DNA from: Mesostigma viride
Taxonomy: Eukaryota; Streptophyta; Mesostigmatophyceae; Mesostigmatales; Mesostigmataceae
Direction of reading: 5' to 3'
Length of the DNA: 62,057 bases
NCBI GenBank assembly: GCA_009746045.1
Contig: RPFO01001479.1
Location: 1 to 62,057 of the forward strand
Under the pieces are notes generated by a model that searched no databases, was not told the DNA's origin, and saw only the letters and a list, made by a program, of their open reading frames with translations. Below, piece after piece: positions 49,850-60,555 of the stretch (positions are counted from its first letter, which is position 1; each line of letters opens with the position of its first letter). Both the position numbers and the translations under genes were made by a program.

Positions 49850-50554
49850 ATTGTAGATGCATTGCAGGAGCCCATCACCCAGGCCAGGTGTGCTACCATC
49901 AGAGGCATGCTGGCATGGCTGGCAAGTATATGTGCCCCTGACTTGCTGGTTTTGAGTCGACTTACTGATTCCCAGCTGGTTGAGGTGGGTGCTGAGAGTG
50001 TGGTGCAGGCTGTCATGATGTCTCCCCCTCTCATCTTGGGTCCTGTGGATTTGTACAAGCCCCTTGACATGATTCTCTATGTGGACAGTTCTATGGATAA
50101 TAGGAAGGTCACAGAGGTCAGGGTCAGGCCAGCAGCATTAGTTACCCTGGAGCAAGATCACACCTCACTAGTTACCTGGTACAGTCGGTTGCAGAACAGG
50201 GTTACTCCCAGCAGTGATATTGCTGAGTGCAGGGCAATTTGTGAAGGGCTGCATACTGCTCTTTACTTGAGGGAGCTCTTCTACCAGCTATGTCAAGTGG
50301 CTTCCTGTAGGTTGCAGCTGCACACACTGGTGAGGACTGATAGTATGGGCATGGTGCAATTTGTGCACAGGCAGCTGGCCAGGAGCAGGGATCTTGATTA
50401 TCTGCTGCTCAAGGAGATGTCCTACCTAGCTCACATTGAACATGTGCCTGGTGTGGACAACCCCGCAGATGCCCTCACCAAGCTGGAGGAGAAGGCGGAG
50501 CGGCAGTACCCCCTGCTCCGTGGGCTCATGGACCCCTTACACGGGCGGCCATAG
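49850..50554 (+). CDS. RNase H part of C5
   Basis: Resumes after the hAT with IVDALQEPITQARCATIRGM, LASICAPDLLVLSRLTDSQL, LYVDSSMDNRKVTEVR (Asp), ECRAICEGLHTAL (Glu), RTDSMGMVQF (Asp) and VPGVDNPADALTK, up to the stop at 50554. The frame is uninterrupted. The first residues of the ORF, before 49850, come from the hAT and do not belong. Confidence 0.85.
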   Translation: MVDALQEPITQARCATIRGMLAWLASICAPDLLVLSRLTDSQLVEVGAESVVQAVMMSPPLILGPVDLYKPLDMILYVDSSMDNRKVTEVRVRPAALVTLEQDHTSLVTWYSRLQNRVTPSSDIAECRAICEGLHTALYLRELFYQLCQVASCRLQLHTLVRTDSMGMVQFVHRQLARSRDLDYLLLKEMSYLAHIEHVPGVDNPADALTKLEEKAERQYPLLRGLMDPLHGRP

Positions 50555-51115
50555 AGACCAGGCCTTGCTTCAGCTTGGGTGTCCCCAGTGGGTTGTTTGA
50601 CCAAAGTACCAAGTGGTAACTGGTGCTTACTGGTTGACAACCGGTCCTTCAGGGTTAGGTACACCCTCCTGGACAGGAGTTGGTGTGGAATGCACTCCTA
50701 CCAGCTGAGAATCATGCCTGGCCCTCCCCATGGGGTTTCAGAAGAGTCGCCAGGACTTAAATCGACGCCTTTGGCCTCAAACAGTTAGGCCATGCAAGGG
50801 CAACCCGAATGCTGGTTCTTACAGGTTGCTGTAAATATGTCTCTCTAGTGTTTGTGTTCAACCTGTTGCTAATAAAGAACCTGGTTGTGTGACCATGTGG
50901 GACATGGTTGCCACGGAGCCACATTCTGGGTTATATAATGCTTGAATAAAACATAATCATGTCATTCTCATGTTGTTCTCATGGTTGTGATGTTTGTCTT
51001 GTGCAAAGTTCCAGGTCACCTATAAACCTGGAGGTTGGGGTGGGGTTCGATTCCCCAGCAGAGCCACAGCCTGGCATGAGTGATTCCTGGGCTTAACACC
51101 CAGTGAAGACATGGG
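50555..51115 (+). other. C5 3' untranslated region
   Basis: Non-coding; same layout as the C2 3' UTR, with AATAAAG near 50872, AATAAAAC near 50945 and the T-arm-like TGGGGTTCGATTCCCCA at 51041-51057 (here with a perfect GGTTCGATTCC box). Confidence 0.7.
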
Positions 51116-51670
51116 TGTTACGTCGCGTAACAATCTGTCGTAGCTACGGACGTAAATTAGGTCCTTTGCTTCGGTCGTCCCTAGGTTTACGTGTAGTTTG
51201 TACTGGTGGACACTGTTGTCCTCGTAACAGTACCGTGGTGCATTGGATGCATTTGGCGTCGCGCCGCGTACTTTAGTAGTGGTCCTTATCCTTCGGGTAG
51301 AATGTTGTGGACCAGCGTGCATCCGTGTATCTGTAGGCGAGGGCCATGTCGGCCCGAGCATGCTGGACCGTTGGTGATCATTTATGCACGTTCTACCCCT
51401 CGTGTTGGCACTCGGCGTGTGTTAAATGAATTAACACATATTAGCTTGGGTCATGGCAGTGTAGTTGTGTTTCCTTCCTCTATTCCTGGAATAAACGGGG
51501 TTTGTGTAAATGGCTTATGGCGTATTACAGTAGTACTTACGTAAATGCATTGAGATCTGGATCGTCTCGTTCGTCTTTCGCTAGGGGTTTAACTAGAGGC
51601 GGCCTCACTAGTTTAGGTAGCATTAGGCCGGTTAGAGGTAGAGGTGGCGGTAGAGGCTTGAGTCGTAACA
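51116..51670 (+). repeat. 5' LTR of Gy3
   Basis: 555 bp with TGTTAC/GTAACA ends as in Gy2; the sequence itself is different. No second copy is in the window, so limits rest on end motif, PBS position and break in C5. Confidence 0.7.
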
Positions 51671-51671
51671 A

Positions 51672-51684
51672 TGGACTCGGAGGA
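51672..51684 (+). promoter_or_regulatory. Primer binding site of Gy3
   Basis: TGGACTCGGAGGA one base after the LTR end; identical to the PBS of Gy1. Confidence 0.7.
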
Positions 51685-52186
51685 ACTTTAGGTAGAGAGC
51701 GAGACGACGATCCCCTGCAACATACGTCATTGAATCAAACCTTCCGCGTCCGGGAAAATGAAGACCACACCTTCTTGACAGGTAATGGGCGGGTCGCCTG
51801 CAAGCTAGGGGGGTAGTGCTGCCCGATTCGGGACACGCCCTGCCTAGAAGTTAGACCTGCTCGCAGCGGAAAATCCTTTTATAGATAGCTCCTTTCCCTC
51901 GTTTGTTTTCCTTAGAAGTGTTGCTTACTGTCGAAGATAGGTGATGGTTTCGTTTCAGCGTTAGTGAGACGTTTAGCGTCTTTGTAGGCTCCACCTTTTC
52001 CTTCGTGCTGCTTTTTATTAGACGGCCGCACCCGCAGAAACTCACTGGGTCGCTGATATTAGGACTACTACGAGCGCTGGACCATTGCCGCCCTCGTACT
52101 TTCGGTGATCCAGATACCTCAGCTAAGTCGCCTCCTACTCCTTCTACTCCTATCGTGACTCCACAAGACCTACCAGGTGGGTTCTC
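51685..52186 (+). other. Gy3 leader
   Basis: No gene; untranslated leader between PBS and the first ORF. CAGGTAATG at about 51779 is a weak donor-like site; splicing is uncertain. Confidence 0.4.
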
Positions 52187-52582
52187 ATGAAGCAACGGCG
52201 TTCTTTTACTGCTCCTTCCCATTCTTCTAGCGATAATAGTCTAGCTAAATATTACGTAGTGATTACGCCTCAATGGTCCTCCATTTTCCTTTCTTGGTCC
52301 GACGCTAGGAAGATAGTTCAGAACCGTGTATACAACGTAACTAGATATAAGAAATTTATGACCTTTGAAGAAGCTCAGCAGTTCCTTATAGACCATAGCG
52401 AATCAGATTTAGGCCTACACGTACGCCCCATTCCTCATGGTCGTCCTCCCGTGGAATCCCTAGTTTTTGCTACCCCTCCTTCTTCTCCCCCTAAACGGGC
52501 TGCATCCTCTTCTCGCGTAGATACTCCTCTCACCTTAGAGTTTGGTTCCCTATCCATTACTGTGGCTATAAAAAAGGATTGA
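52187..52582 (+). CDS. Hybrid-binding-domain (viroplasmin-like) ORF of Gy3
   Basis: A 131-residue ORF, ATG start, seemingly intact. Residues 20-70 read KYYVVITPQWSSIFLSWSDA, then RYKKFMTFEEAQQFLIDH. This fits the RNase H1 N-terminal hybrid-binding / Cauli_VI pattern even better than Gy2 does, with the RYKKF and EEA blocks. The C-terminal half is Pro/Ser-rich with a last segment LTLEFGSLSITVAIKKD that echoes TVTFSQLTVS near the end of the Gy2 protein, so the conserved C-terminal motif may also be functional. It stands 115 bp before gag. Confidence 0.72.
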   Translation: MKQRRSFTAPSHSSSDNSLAKYYVVITPQWSSIFLSWSDARKIVQNRVYNVTRYKKFMTFEEAQQFLIDHSESDLGLHVRPIPHGRPPVESLVFATPPSSPPKRAASSSRVDTPLTLEFGSLSITVAIKKD

Positions 52583-52697
52583 TTTTACTTGTTTTCTTTG
52601 CTTAGGACATTCAAGGTTTTTCCTTTGACTTCCTTGCTTTAATTTAGGTTCCTATCCTTTTCTTAAGGCAATTTCATTGTTTTCCTCATAATTAAAC

Positions 52698-54268
52698 ATG
52701 GATCCAGTGGGTGGAGAGATGTCACCTATACCTACCGCTAATACTACTACTAATAATAATCATAATAATAACAATAATAACAACAATACTCGTGGTAACA
52801 GACGGGACTCCTTGGAAACGGTGCACCACCTCACTCCTCAAGGTAATCTGCGTACCTCACCTCCTTCCCCTACCACTGGTGGTCGGCGTCGTCCCTCTAT
52901 TACCCCACCTACCTTTGAACATGCAACGTGTCAGATTAAGTGACGACCCCTCCTTTACCCTGAACCAGGCCCCTGCCCCTCCTGCAACCTTGGCTCAACC
53001 CTCAATTAGGTCCTCACTCCCTGACAATGCTTCTAGGCCTCCTCCTCACCCTGCTCCTTCCATCCCTGCTCATAACACGGGTCGTACCTCTGCCCCTGTA
53101 GGCCCTTCTGGTCGCCCTAGTGCAGTTCCATTTCATCCTCCTGCTTCTTGGTCCTACCCTGACACGGCCTACGAGGCTGCCCAGGTCCCTTCCCGCGTTG
53201 CAGAGTTAGAAGTTAATAGTGATTTCAGCACCATGCCTCTAGATGACAGAAATTATGATCATTTTGCCTACTCCACCCTTCGTGAACCATATACTGTTCC
53301 CTTCTCCTATGGGCACCAGCCTGAAACGGTGGCCCCTTCTAGACCCCTATCCAAAACCTTTCCTCTTCCTTCTTTCTATCCCTCCTATGTAGCAGTCGAA
53401 GACAGTGGTCCTATGGGTAGATCTGATCCTTCCCATCCTCCTAAGCCCCCTGCTCTTCCCCTCTTTGCTAACCTTCCCAAGTTGGATGTCAAGTCTTCCC
53501 CTCAACAGTTTTTCACTTTTATTATGCTGCTTACCCAGAACACAGAGTCATGGCAAAATCATAATAGATGGCGTCTCCCTGATGCTGTTTTAGTCCCTCA
53601 CTACCTTACTACCTGTATTACCCCTGAGCTTGCTAACCTCATTCAGTGTGAATCCTTGGCCTCCCATGCCTACCCTAACTCAGTAGCAGAATTGTTTGAG
53701 GTTAGAGAGTCATCTATGTAGTCCCTCCTGATGCAGATTGGCAGGATAGATTAGATTTTGGTACTCTGCAGCAAGGTACTAAACCGTTTAAGGAGTATAT
53801 GAAAGAATTTGATGCACAGATGGTACGAATTAGGGATTTGTCGGGCGCAGAAGTACGTGCTCGTTTCCTTCAAGGCCTCAGTAGACCCTTATTACGTGAG
53901 GTAAAGCGTCAGTTCTCTGCCTACCGTTTTACTGATCTACCCCTCAAGCATGTACGACAGCATCTCTTAAGAGTAGCAGATTTCTTCACCACCCCTTCTC
54001 TTCCTACCCGTTCCCGTATTAATAACATTAGCCTTACCCCTGAGGAAGAGAACTCCTATGTAGAAGAGTTAGATATTTGTGTTACCGACCTTTCGGCTCT
54101 GGATGTCTCTCATATTACATGCTATCATTGTAAGGAAGTAGGTCATCTTAAACGTGAGTGCCCCAAGTTCCTTTCGGGTGCTCCCTCTCATCCCGATGCT
54201 CGCCCTCCTCGTACCCCTCAGCGTGCTCCTATTCGTCCCACTCCAGGCCGCATTCCCTCAGCTACCCC
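52698..54268 (+). pseudogene. gag: Gypsy Gag of Gy3, two frameshifts
   Basis: ATG 52698 opens MDPVGGEMSPIPTANTTTNN with an Asn run (52739-52790). The frame moves near 52930 to one with a Pro/Ser-rich linker and the capsid-like start (LPKLDVKSSPQQFFTFIML, LTTCITPELANLIQCESLAS). A second shift near 53700 leads to VVPPDADWQDRLDFGTLQQG, TKPFKEYMKEFDAQM, VRARFLQGLSRPLLREVKRQ and a CCHC knuckle CYHCKEVGHLKREC (~54118-54160). Block by block it parallels the Gy2 Gag. The end is replaced by T2 after a Pro/Arg-rich tail. Confidence 0.82.
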
Positions 54269-54270
54269 TA

Positions 54271-56360
54271 GCCCTTAAATGGTGTCCAACTCGCGCCTAA
54301 AAATAGGCTCCAGTTGCACCTTGCATGGTAATGTCCACAACCTAACCTAAAAACAATTTAGGGTCCATACTGGTACCAAAGCACACACATATAGGGACTT
54401 ACTTGGGGGTCATGTCATTGGTCATGTTGCAATGTCCTATGGGTGCTAAATATAGCACCACCCTCAGGGGGGTGCGCGAGTGCGAGAAAAACATTCATGT
54501 ATAATGCATTATTACTCCTGAAAACAGTTCCGTTGCTCCCAACATTTTAAAGGCAGTTGCTTGGGTAGCCAGGCATGGCTTCTGAACACTGACATGACAG
54601 GTTGTCCCAGGGACCCAGATGCATTATCTAAAAATAACTCGCGCCTAAAAATAGGAGCCAGTTTGGCTGGTGACATTTGCTAGCATTACAAGGCAGGCGC
54701 CTCAGTCCGTAGCATCATAAAACATCATAAATGATCAAACATGCATTATTTCATCGATTCCAGCATACAGAACATCCATAACAGCGATTAAACATAGGTA
54801 GCCATGCAAATGCACAGTCACATTCGCGCGTATCATGGCATGGTAAGGCCAATGACTACCCACCACACAAGCCTACCACATGCACAGTTTTTCTCACATG
54901 TCAGTGCTAGACTAAATAAGTAAAAGTAAGCCTAGATCATTGGAAATGCTAACTGGAGCTCCTTATATGCTGGGCTTCATCATTTCAGCTGTTAACTGGC
55001 TACGGGGCGACATGCGGCACTAAGTGGCATTACAATGGTATGAGGCGTGCACAATGGTGCTTTTGAATGGCCGGGTAATGCTCAAAATGATCACTAACAC
55101 ACAGCTTAAACTATGCTTCATGTTGTTCTAAAGAAAATGTCACCATGTGGTGGCGACCAAGCTCTATTAGCAGGTATACCACTGTGCCAAGGCCCAAATG
55201 CACGTGTGCAAGGGGCTACGGAGCCCATGCATCCACAACATAAAAAATGACCTCCATATGCTTGCCTGAGATGAAATGACACAGAGACAACTCATGGACC
55301 TTCTTTTGAATGCAAGCAGGGCACTGGGACCTCCACAGGTGTTACATGAAGACAGATGGGGTGACTGCACAACAGCAATACTAACAAAGCTAAAAGGCTA
55401 ACCAAAAACAGGCCAGGATACCATCTATTCTTAAGGATTTAGGCTATAGAAACCATCATGATACCATATAGAACTTATTTACATGTAACACCAATCATTA
55501 TTCTAGTATATTTGGTGCAGACGCAGCCAATCATGAACAAAACTGATGAAAATCTGACCGTAATGGCTGTGCGCAACCACCACCACAAACCATTACAGAA
55601 AAGTAGTAACGAAGCAACTTTGACATCCCAAACCTTCAACAATGAGTTCGAGATTACTTACCGAGTGATACGACGACTTTATCTTGTCGACGGTAACCGC
55701 AGGGACACTAAACTACGCCAGGTCGAAACCGCAAAAAAAAGGCTCAAGGACAGCTAGCAAGCTGACGACAGGGCCGATGCATCAAGACTTTCCTGGCCCA
55801 CGACACTAATGAAATATTCGAAATACATCGTAACAAATTTACTCGATGCGAAATATTCAATCATAAAGCCGCCGATAACAAGTGCTAGCTTCATTGTCAC
55901 TCCCGTCACAATAAACACGCGTTGACGCAGTAAAACCCAGACCGAGATGATTGCGCACCTCAGTAAATGTTGCGCGACTGCGGCTACAGCATCTTTATAA
56001 CGCATAAATAATGCCTACAAAATTTGGAACGAATCCATGCATCGATGCTCCTACACCAATCAGTTTTCTGCACCGCCATAGCCTCGAATATGCATGTTCG
56101 TAATTATTTTACATTCACTTTCGTCCCGGTGGACCTGGGTACCCCCTGTACTGTAACCGTTAATTAGTCCCTGTAGACTTGGTCTAAACATAGTGATGTC
56201 CGGTATCAGGGCGTAGAACACATCTAGCTCTAGCAGCAGACCTAAAAATATCACGGAAATGTCTACTGGCATTCGCGCCGCGCCGCTTCCCATCTCGCGC
56301 CTATTTGTAGGCGCGAGTTGAACTCGCGCCTAGAAATAGGCGCGAGCACCACTTAAGGGC
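54271..56360. mobile_element. TIR element T2 with GCGCC hairpins
   Basis: Ends GCCCTTAAATGGTG (54271) and CACCACTTAAGGGC (to 56360) are inverted repeats with 13 of 14 matches; TA (or palindromic CTAG) flanks both sides. Palindromes CTCGCGCCTA...TAGGCGCGAG occur twice in tandem at 56296-56345, and half-sites AACTCGCGCCTAAAAATAGG are at 54289 and 54646. No transposase is found. The interior resembles 30694-31800 in T1. Left flank is Gy3 gag, right flank is the start of C3, so one side has been rearranged or the insertion hit an older junction. Confidence 0.68.
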
Positions 56361-56417
56361 TAGTAGGCTGAATGCTGTGCAGACAGGACCCTCAGGGTTC
56401 CCCTATGATAATCAGGC

Positions 56418-57060
56418 GACGAGGAGCTTAAGAAGTTAAACTCCAAGTACCTAGTCCATACTTGGCTCACCAAAGCTGAACTGGACAAGAACACCAATGC
56501 AGTCCTGCTGGCAGGCCTTAAAGATAAGTGGGATGACTTCAGGGGGGCAATGTTGTTTATTCAGCAGAGCTTAGAACCCTTCTCCACTGTCAAGGAAGCC
56601 AAAGTCAACAAGGTGCAAGGGGGGGAAGTCAGGAAGGTGCAGGTCCTAGCAGGAAGAAGCTAATAAAGGAGGTGGTGGCTCAGGTGAAGGCAGTGTTCAA
56701 GGGTCCCCAGCAAGGTAAAAAGAAAGGGGGGTCATCCAAGCAGCAGGGTAAGGCAGACAAGGGGGGCAGGGGAACCCAGGCAATAAGGCAGGGTCCTCCC
56801 AGGGGCATAGCCAGAAAGGTAAGCCTCATGACTCCACTTTGTATTGCACCAGATGCTCGTGCAAGGGGCACGAAAGGGATGATTGCTGGAAGGGCAAACC
56901 TGAACATGGACCTGATGTTGATGTGTGCCCAGGTTGCTGGGAGCCACGCCACCCGTTACCTGCAGGGGGACGCTGCAACAAGCCCAGGAAGGGAGCCACA
57001 GCGGGGCGCCCCTCCAAGCAAGCCAGCACTCAGGACGACTGTAAGTCTCCTGTACCCTGG
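56418..57060 (+). pseudogene. Gag remnants of C3 with CCHC knuckle
   Basis: The frame from 56418 carries DEELKKLNSKYLVHTWLTKA, LLAGLKDKWDDFRGAMLFIQ and FSTVKEAKVNKVQ, a Copia-type gag core. It stops near 56660 after an indel at a G7 run. A Lys/Gly-rich basic stretch follows (56690-56800). The CCHC knuckle CTRCSCKGHERDDC is encoded at 56845-56886, and a second Cys/His cluster (CPGCWEPRHPLPAGGRC) comes just after. A Copia-type protease motif is not found between the knuckle and the integrase finger. Confidence 0.7.
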
Positions 57061-58323
57061 TTTATCAATGGCCGTGTACCTTCAATCTGCTCTGTGTTGC
57101 CTGACAGTGAGGAAGTGGACTGGGAGCTGGCTTATGACATGACATTAGCTCAGGTGGCCCAAGATCCCACTATAGCCTCCTTAGACGCTGCAGCAGACAA
57201 GGTCATTTCCTATGCCAAGTTAGCTCAACAGCTACACAAGGCAATGGGGCATGAGGCAGTGGCAGAAAGGCTGGCCAACAAAATTGAGGGCCGTGACCTG
57301 GAACAGATGTGCAGGCATGTCAGGAAGCACTGTGAAGCGTGCCAACTGCATGCACCTAAACCCAAAAGATGGCATGTGGCCACCCCACCACTGGCTAGGG
57401 GAAAGCTAGTAGGGGATGTGATACACGTGGTGAAGGACACGGTGTATTACTTGGTCCTAAAAGATGCCTGGTCTAGGTTTGTGGTGATAGAACCTTTGCC
57501 AGGCATGGCCAATGAACAACTGCACAGGGCCCTGCTGATTGCATTAGCACGGTATCATCCCCAGGAAAAATAAATGCTGGATCAGCAGTTCACGTGGATA
57601 CAAGATTATCCTGATCTGCCCAAGGTAGACATTGCTGGGGCTCAAGATCATGAACGCCAGGGGATGATTGAACGTACCATGCGTGCTATCAGGGACCTAA
57701 TAAAGAAAAATCAGTCCAGGGTAGCAGAATCTGGGAGCTATGCTGATAGGACAGCGTGGGCAGCTGAGGTGTGCAGAACTCTGAATACCAAACCCCTCAT
57801 GTCTTCTCCTTTTGGTGAAATCACATCCATTGGCCTGCAATCAGGTAGCTACTCTCAGGAGGTACTAGACCACTACAACACGCAAGGGCAACACTTGGCC
57901 AAGTTGCTGGCAAAAAAGGACAAAAGTAATGCCAGGCCTGTGTTTGAAGTGGGGGATCAGGTACTCTACTATAGGGAGGGGGAAGGGAACAAAGCCCACT
58001 CTGGTAGATGGCATGGTCCAGCTGAAATCATCAGGTTGTCAGAAACAGGTGACACGGTGACTATTCAGCATCACAGAGAGCGAATGGTTGGCAAGCATAG
58101 GCTGAAGCTTTATTACCCTCCTTTGGCAGACGTGTCAGGGGTAGAATTCTTGGACATGGATTCAGAGCCTCAGTCTGGTGGGTTGGTCTCACCCAGTGAA
58201 TTGGCCAGGGACATAGCTGATGCAAGCAATACAACCATAGACGCTCCTGTGTTCCTCAGTGGTGCAGCCCCACCACAGCCCAACGGTCCACCTGGGCAGG
58301 AGGAACGTGCACTGCATGGATGA
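57061..58323 (+). pseudogene. Integrase of C3 with internal stop
   Basis: VDWELAYDMTLAQV leads to the HHCC finger LHKAMGHEAVAERLANKIEG ... CRHVRKHCEACQ (57229-57345), the first Asp region GDVIHVVKDTVYYLVLKDAW, a TAA at 57571-57573 replacing a sense codon of C1, the second Asp in MLDQQF, and QGMIERTMRAIRDL with Glu. The C-terminal domain shows VGDQVLYYREGEGNKAHSGR, WHGPAEII and GKHRLKLYYPP. The frame is lost at about 58310. In-frame apart from these lesions. Confidence 0.85.
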
Positions 58324-59476
58324 GCAGCAGGTCGCTCCTCCCTCATCTCAGGAACAGCCACACGAAGCAGCAGATCCTGTTGTCCCCAGGAATAAATTTG
58401 CTGAGGCTCTAAAAGCTCTACATAGAGCACACACTGCCAAGGCACAAATGGCAGCAGGTGCAGCACAAGTCAATGCTGTGGGTGAATCTAACCAGGATCC
58501 CAGTATTCTGGCAGTAGACACACAGGCACAGGTGAGCATCATCAGTGCACAAGCTGTATCTGGCTTAAGTCTGCAACGCTCGCCATGGGCTAGAGTGTCA
58601 GATTTTTCAGGCAAAACAAAAATGGCAGTCAAAGGCCAAGTGCTTATTCCCATTCTGGGTGTGCCCACTCCCTTCCAGGTAGTAGAGGGCTACAAGGGGA
58701 ATGCACTGCTGGGGGAACCATTTGTCTCATACCCTGGAGTTGTCATCTCAGCTGGGAGGTTGAGCGTGACTGGGGTGGGGCAGGTCACCCTGGACCATTT
58801 CAAAATTCCCTTAACACAGATCAGTGATGGCATGGAAGCAGCCATCAATGCTGTCAACTCAAAATACCTCCCAGGTCAGGAACCCTGTGTTGATTCCCTC
58901 ATTCATTCTCAGAAGCTACACCCCTCTGCGTTTGGGCTTGGTAGATGGGACATTGCGTCCATGTCTCCCTTGTCCTATGATGATGTGGTCAAAGACTGTC
59001 AAACGCAGATTGGTTTTCTGAAATGGATGGAAGCCTTTAACAGGGCTAGAGAGGAATGGGTTTGTCCTGACCCACGTAGTAAGTCCCAGGTACCACCTGT
59101 AACACCGATTGACGCACTGCCACAAGGGGCCAGAAAGCTCAGACTGAAGTTTGTCTGCAAGCATAAACCCCAGGCAGATGGGACACCTCCCATTTTTCAT
59201 GCCAGACCTTGTGTCACGGAGTTCAGGGGCTCTACTGAGCTAACAGAGGCTGAACTGTATACCCCTGGTATTCAGCAGACGTCTCTTAAGGTCCTGTTGG
59301 CAACTTTCCTTCACCATCTGAATGCTGGCAAGGACTACGTGTGTAAAGCCACTGACATTAAACGAGCCTTTCTTAAAGGCAACCCTGACATCGCCCAACA
59401 GGTGTGGAGGGGTCAAGTCTATGTGGTAAACACTCCCAAAGTTTGGTCTGGGGACATCAAGGAACCTCACCTATAA
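58324..59476 (+). CDS. Retropepsin-like domain fused to RT start in C3
   Basis: This frame joins PR and RT without a break, which shows the native order. Residues ~85-185 (nt 58500-58800) are the retropepsin-like domain with VDTQAQVSIISAQAVSGL, SDFSGKTKMAVKGQVLIPIL and ALLGEPFVSYPG. A connector TQISDGMEAAINAV leads to the RT N-terminus with LKFVCKHKPQADGTPPIFHA, RPCVTEFRGSTELTEAELY and KATDIKRAFLKGN. The acidic Gln-rich linker before it (QQVAPPSSQEQPHEAAD) matches the tail of the C1 integrase ORF. Ends at a frameshift at 59476. Confidence 0.82.
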
Positions 59477-60555
59477 GGCCTAACTTGGGGGTACGAAGGG
59501 CTACAGTCAGCACCTAAAATTTTTAGGCTGTCTGCCCAAGAGGTCTTCCTGAAGCTGGGGGCCCAGTATGATGATATTGACCCTTGTTTGTTCACCATCC
59601 CTCATCCTGCTGGTATGATGATGTTTGTGTGGCATGGGGACGATCAGCTCATTACTGGTCCCAGGGCAGCTGTGGAGGATTTTATTGCTCAAGTGTCTGC
59701 TAGCTTTGAGTTAGGCAAGCAGCTGGAGCTGGGGAAAGACCTGTCAAGTTTTGTGGCATCATTCTGAACCTGTTTAAGGAACAGAAGGAGTGGGTGTGTT
59801 CTCTCAAAGCATCCTCTGAATATGTCACGTCTTGCAAGGATGTTCTCCCTCAGACATCACTCCTGATCTCTGTCCCACTATTAGGGGTAAGCTAGGTGGC
59901 TGTGTGCCACATGTGCTCCTCATCTGGCCGTGGTCAGCAGAGTGGATGATGATGTTCTCATGGAGGTTGGGTCTAGGGCAGGTGTTGGCTAGACAGGTGT
60001 TGCATGATGGCCCTCCCCTTATTCTTCATGCCTTGGATCTGTTCCAACCCATCCACATCACCTGTATGATGGACAGTTCCATGGAGTCACGGGTAATCAC
60101 TAAGGTACAAGCCAGAGAGGCAGGTCTATTTATGTTGTCTAACCCCAATGGCAAGCAGTCTTTGGTTTCCTGGTTCAGTAGACTCCACAAGCGCAAGGCA
60201 GTCAGCAGCAATGTAGCAGAATGCCGTGCTGTACGTGGTCTCTTCTGTTTTGCATGCCAGGTACTTGAACCATCTGCTGGTGTGGTTGCAGCATCAGGCT
60301 GGTAGTTATGCTGGTGTCAAATCCCATCTGCTGACTGACAGTCAATCCCTTCTCTCTTTCCTGGACAACCCCTTGGCTGTGCACACTGATTTGGACTGGA
60401 CTGTCCTCAAGCAGGAGTGTACCTATCTGGAGTCCAAGACTCACATCAGAGACCCTGACAACGCAGCTGATGCACTGACAAAAGTGCCCCAAGCTGCAGG
60501 GCCTCAGTATAGAGTCCTATACAAGCTGATGAACCCGTATGACGGCAGAGGGTGA
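59477..60555 (+). pseudogene. RT C-terminal half and RNase H of C3
   Basis: Several frames together encode APKIFRLSAQEVFLKLGAQY, MFVWHGDDQLITGP (HGDD again), a decayed connection (59740-59960), HITCMMDSSMESRVITKVQA (RNase H Asp), LVSWFSRLHKRKAVSSNVAE (Glu), HLLTDSQSLLSFLDNP (Asp) and DPDNAADALTKVP. Stop at 60555. At least four frameshifts. It supplies the part of RNase H that C1 has lost. Confidence 0.8.

Larger units (their letters stand above)
47498..51115 (+). mobile_element. Copia-like family B copy C5 (3' part), split by hAT
   Basis: Plus-strand copy that begins at the PR/RT junction (matching C2 from about 34378), runs through RT, is interrupted by a hAT element (48454-49849), continues through RNase H to 50554 and through the 3' UTR to 51115. 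There the 5' LTR of Gy3 cuts it (C2 continues with ATGGGCTCCCC at this place). The remaining 3' end and LTR are not seen in the window. Confidence 0.87.
51116..54268 (+). mobile_element. Ty3/Gypsy element Gy3, 5' part
   Basis: 5' LTR 51116-51670 (TGTTACGTCGCG...GTAACA), PBS at 51672, leader, hybrid-binding-domain ORF (52187-52582) and a broken gag with CCHC (52698-54268). It cuts C5 after ATGGG (51111-51115), the probable TSD. The gag end is cut by T2. Pol and 3' LTR are not in the window. Confidence 0.8.
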
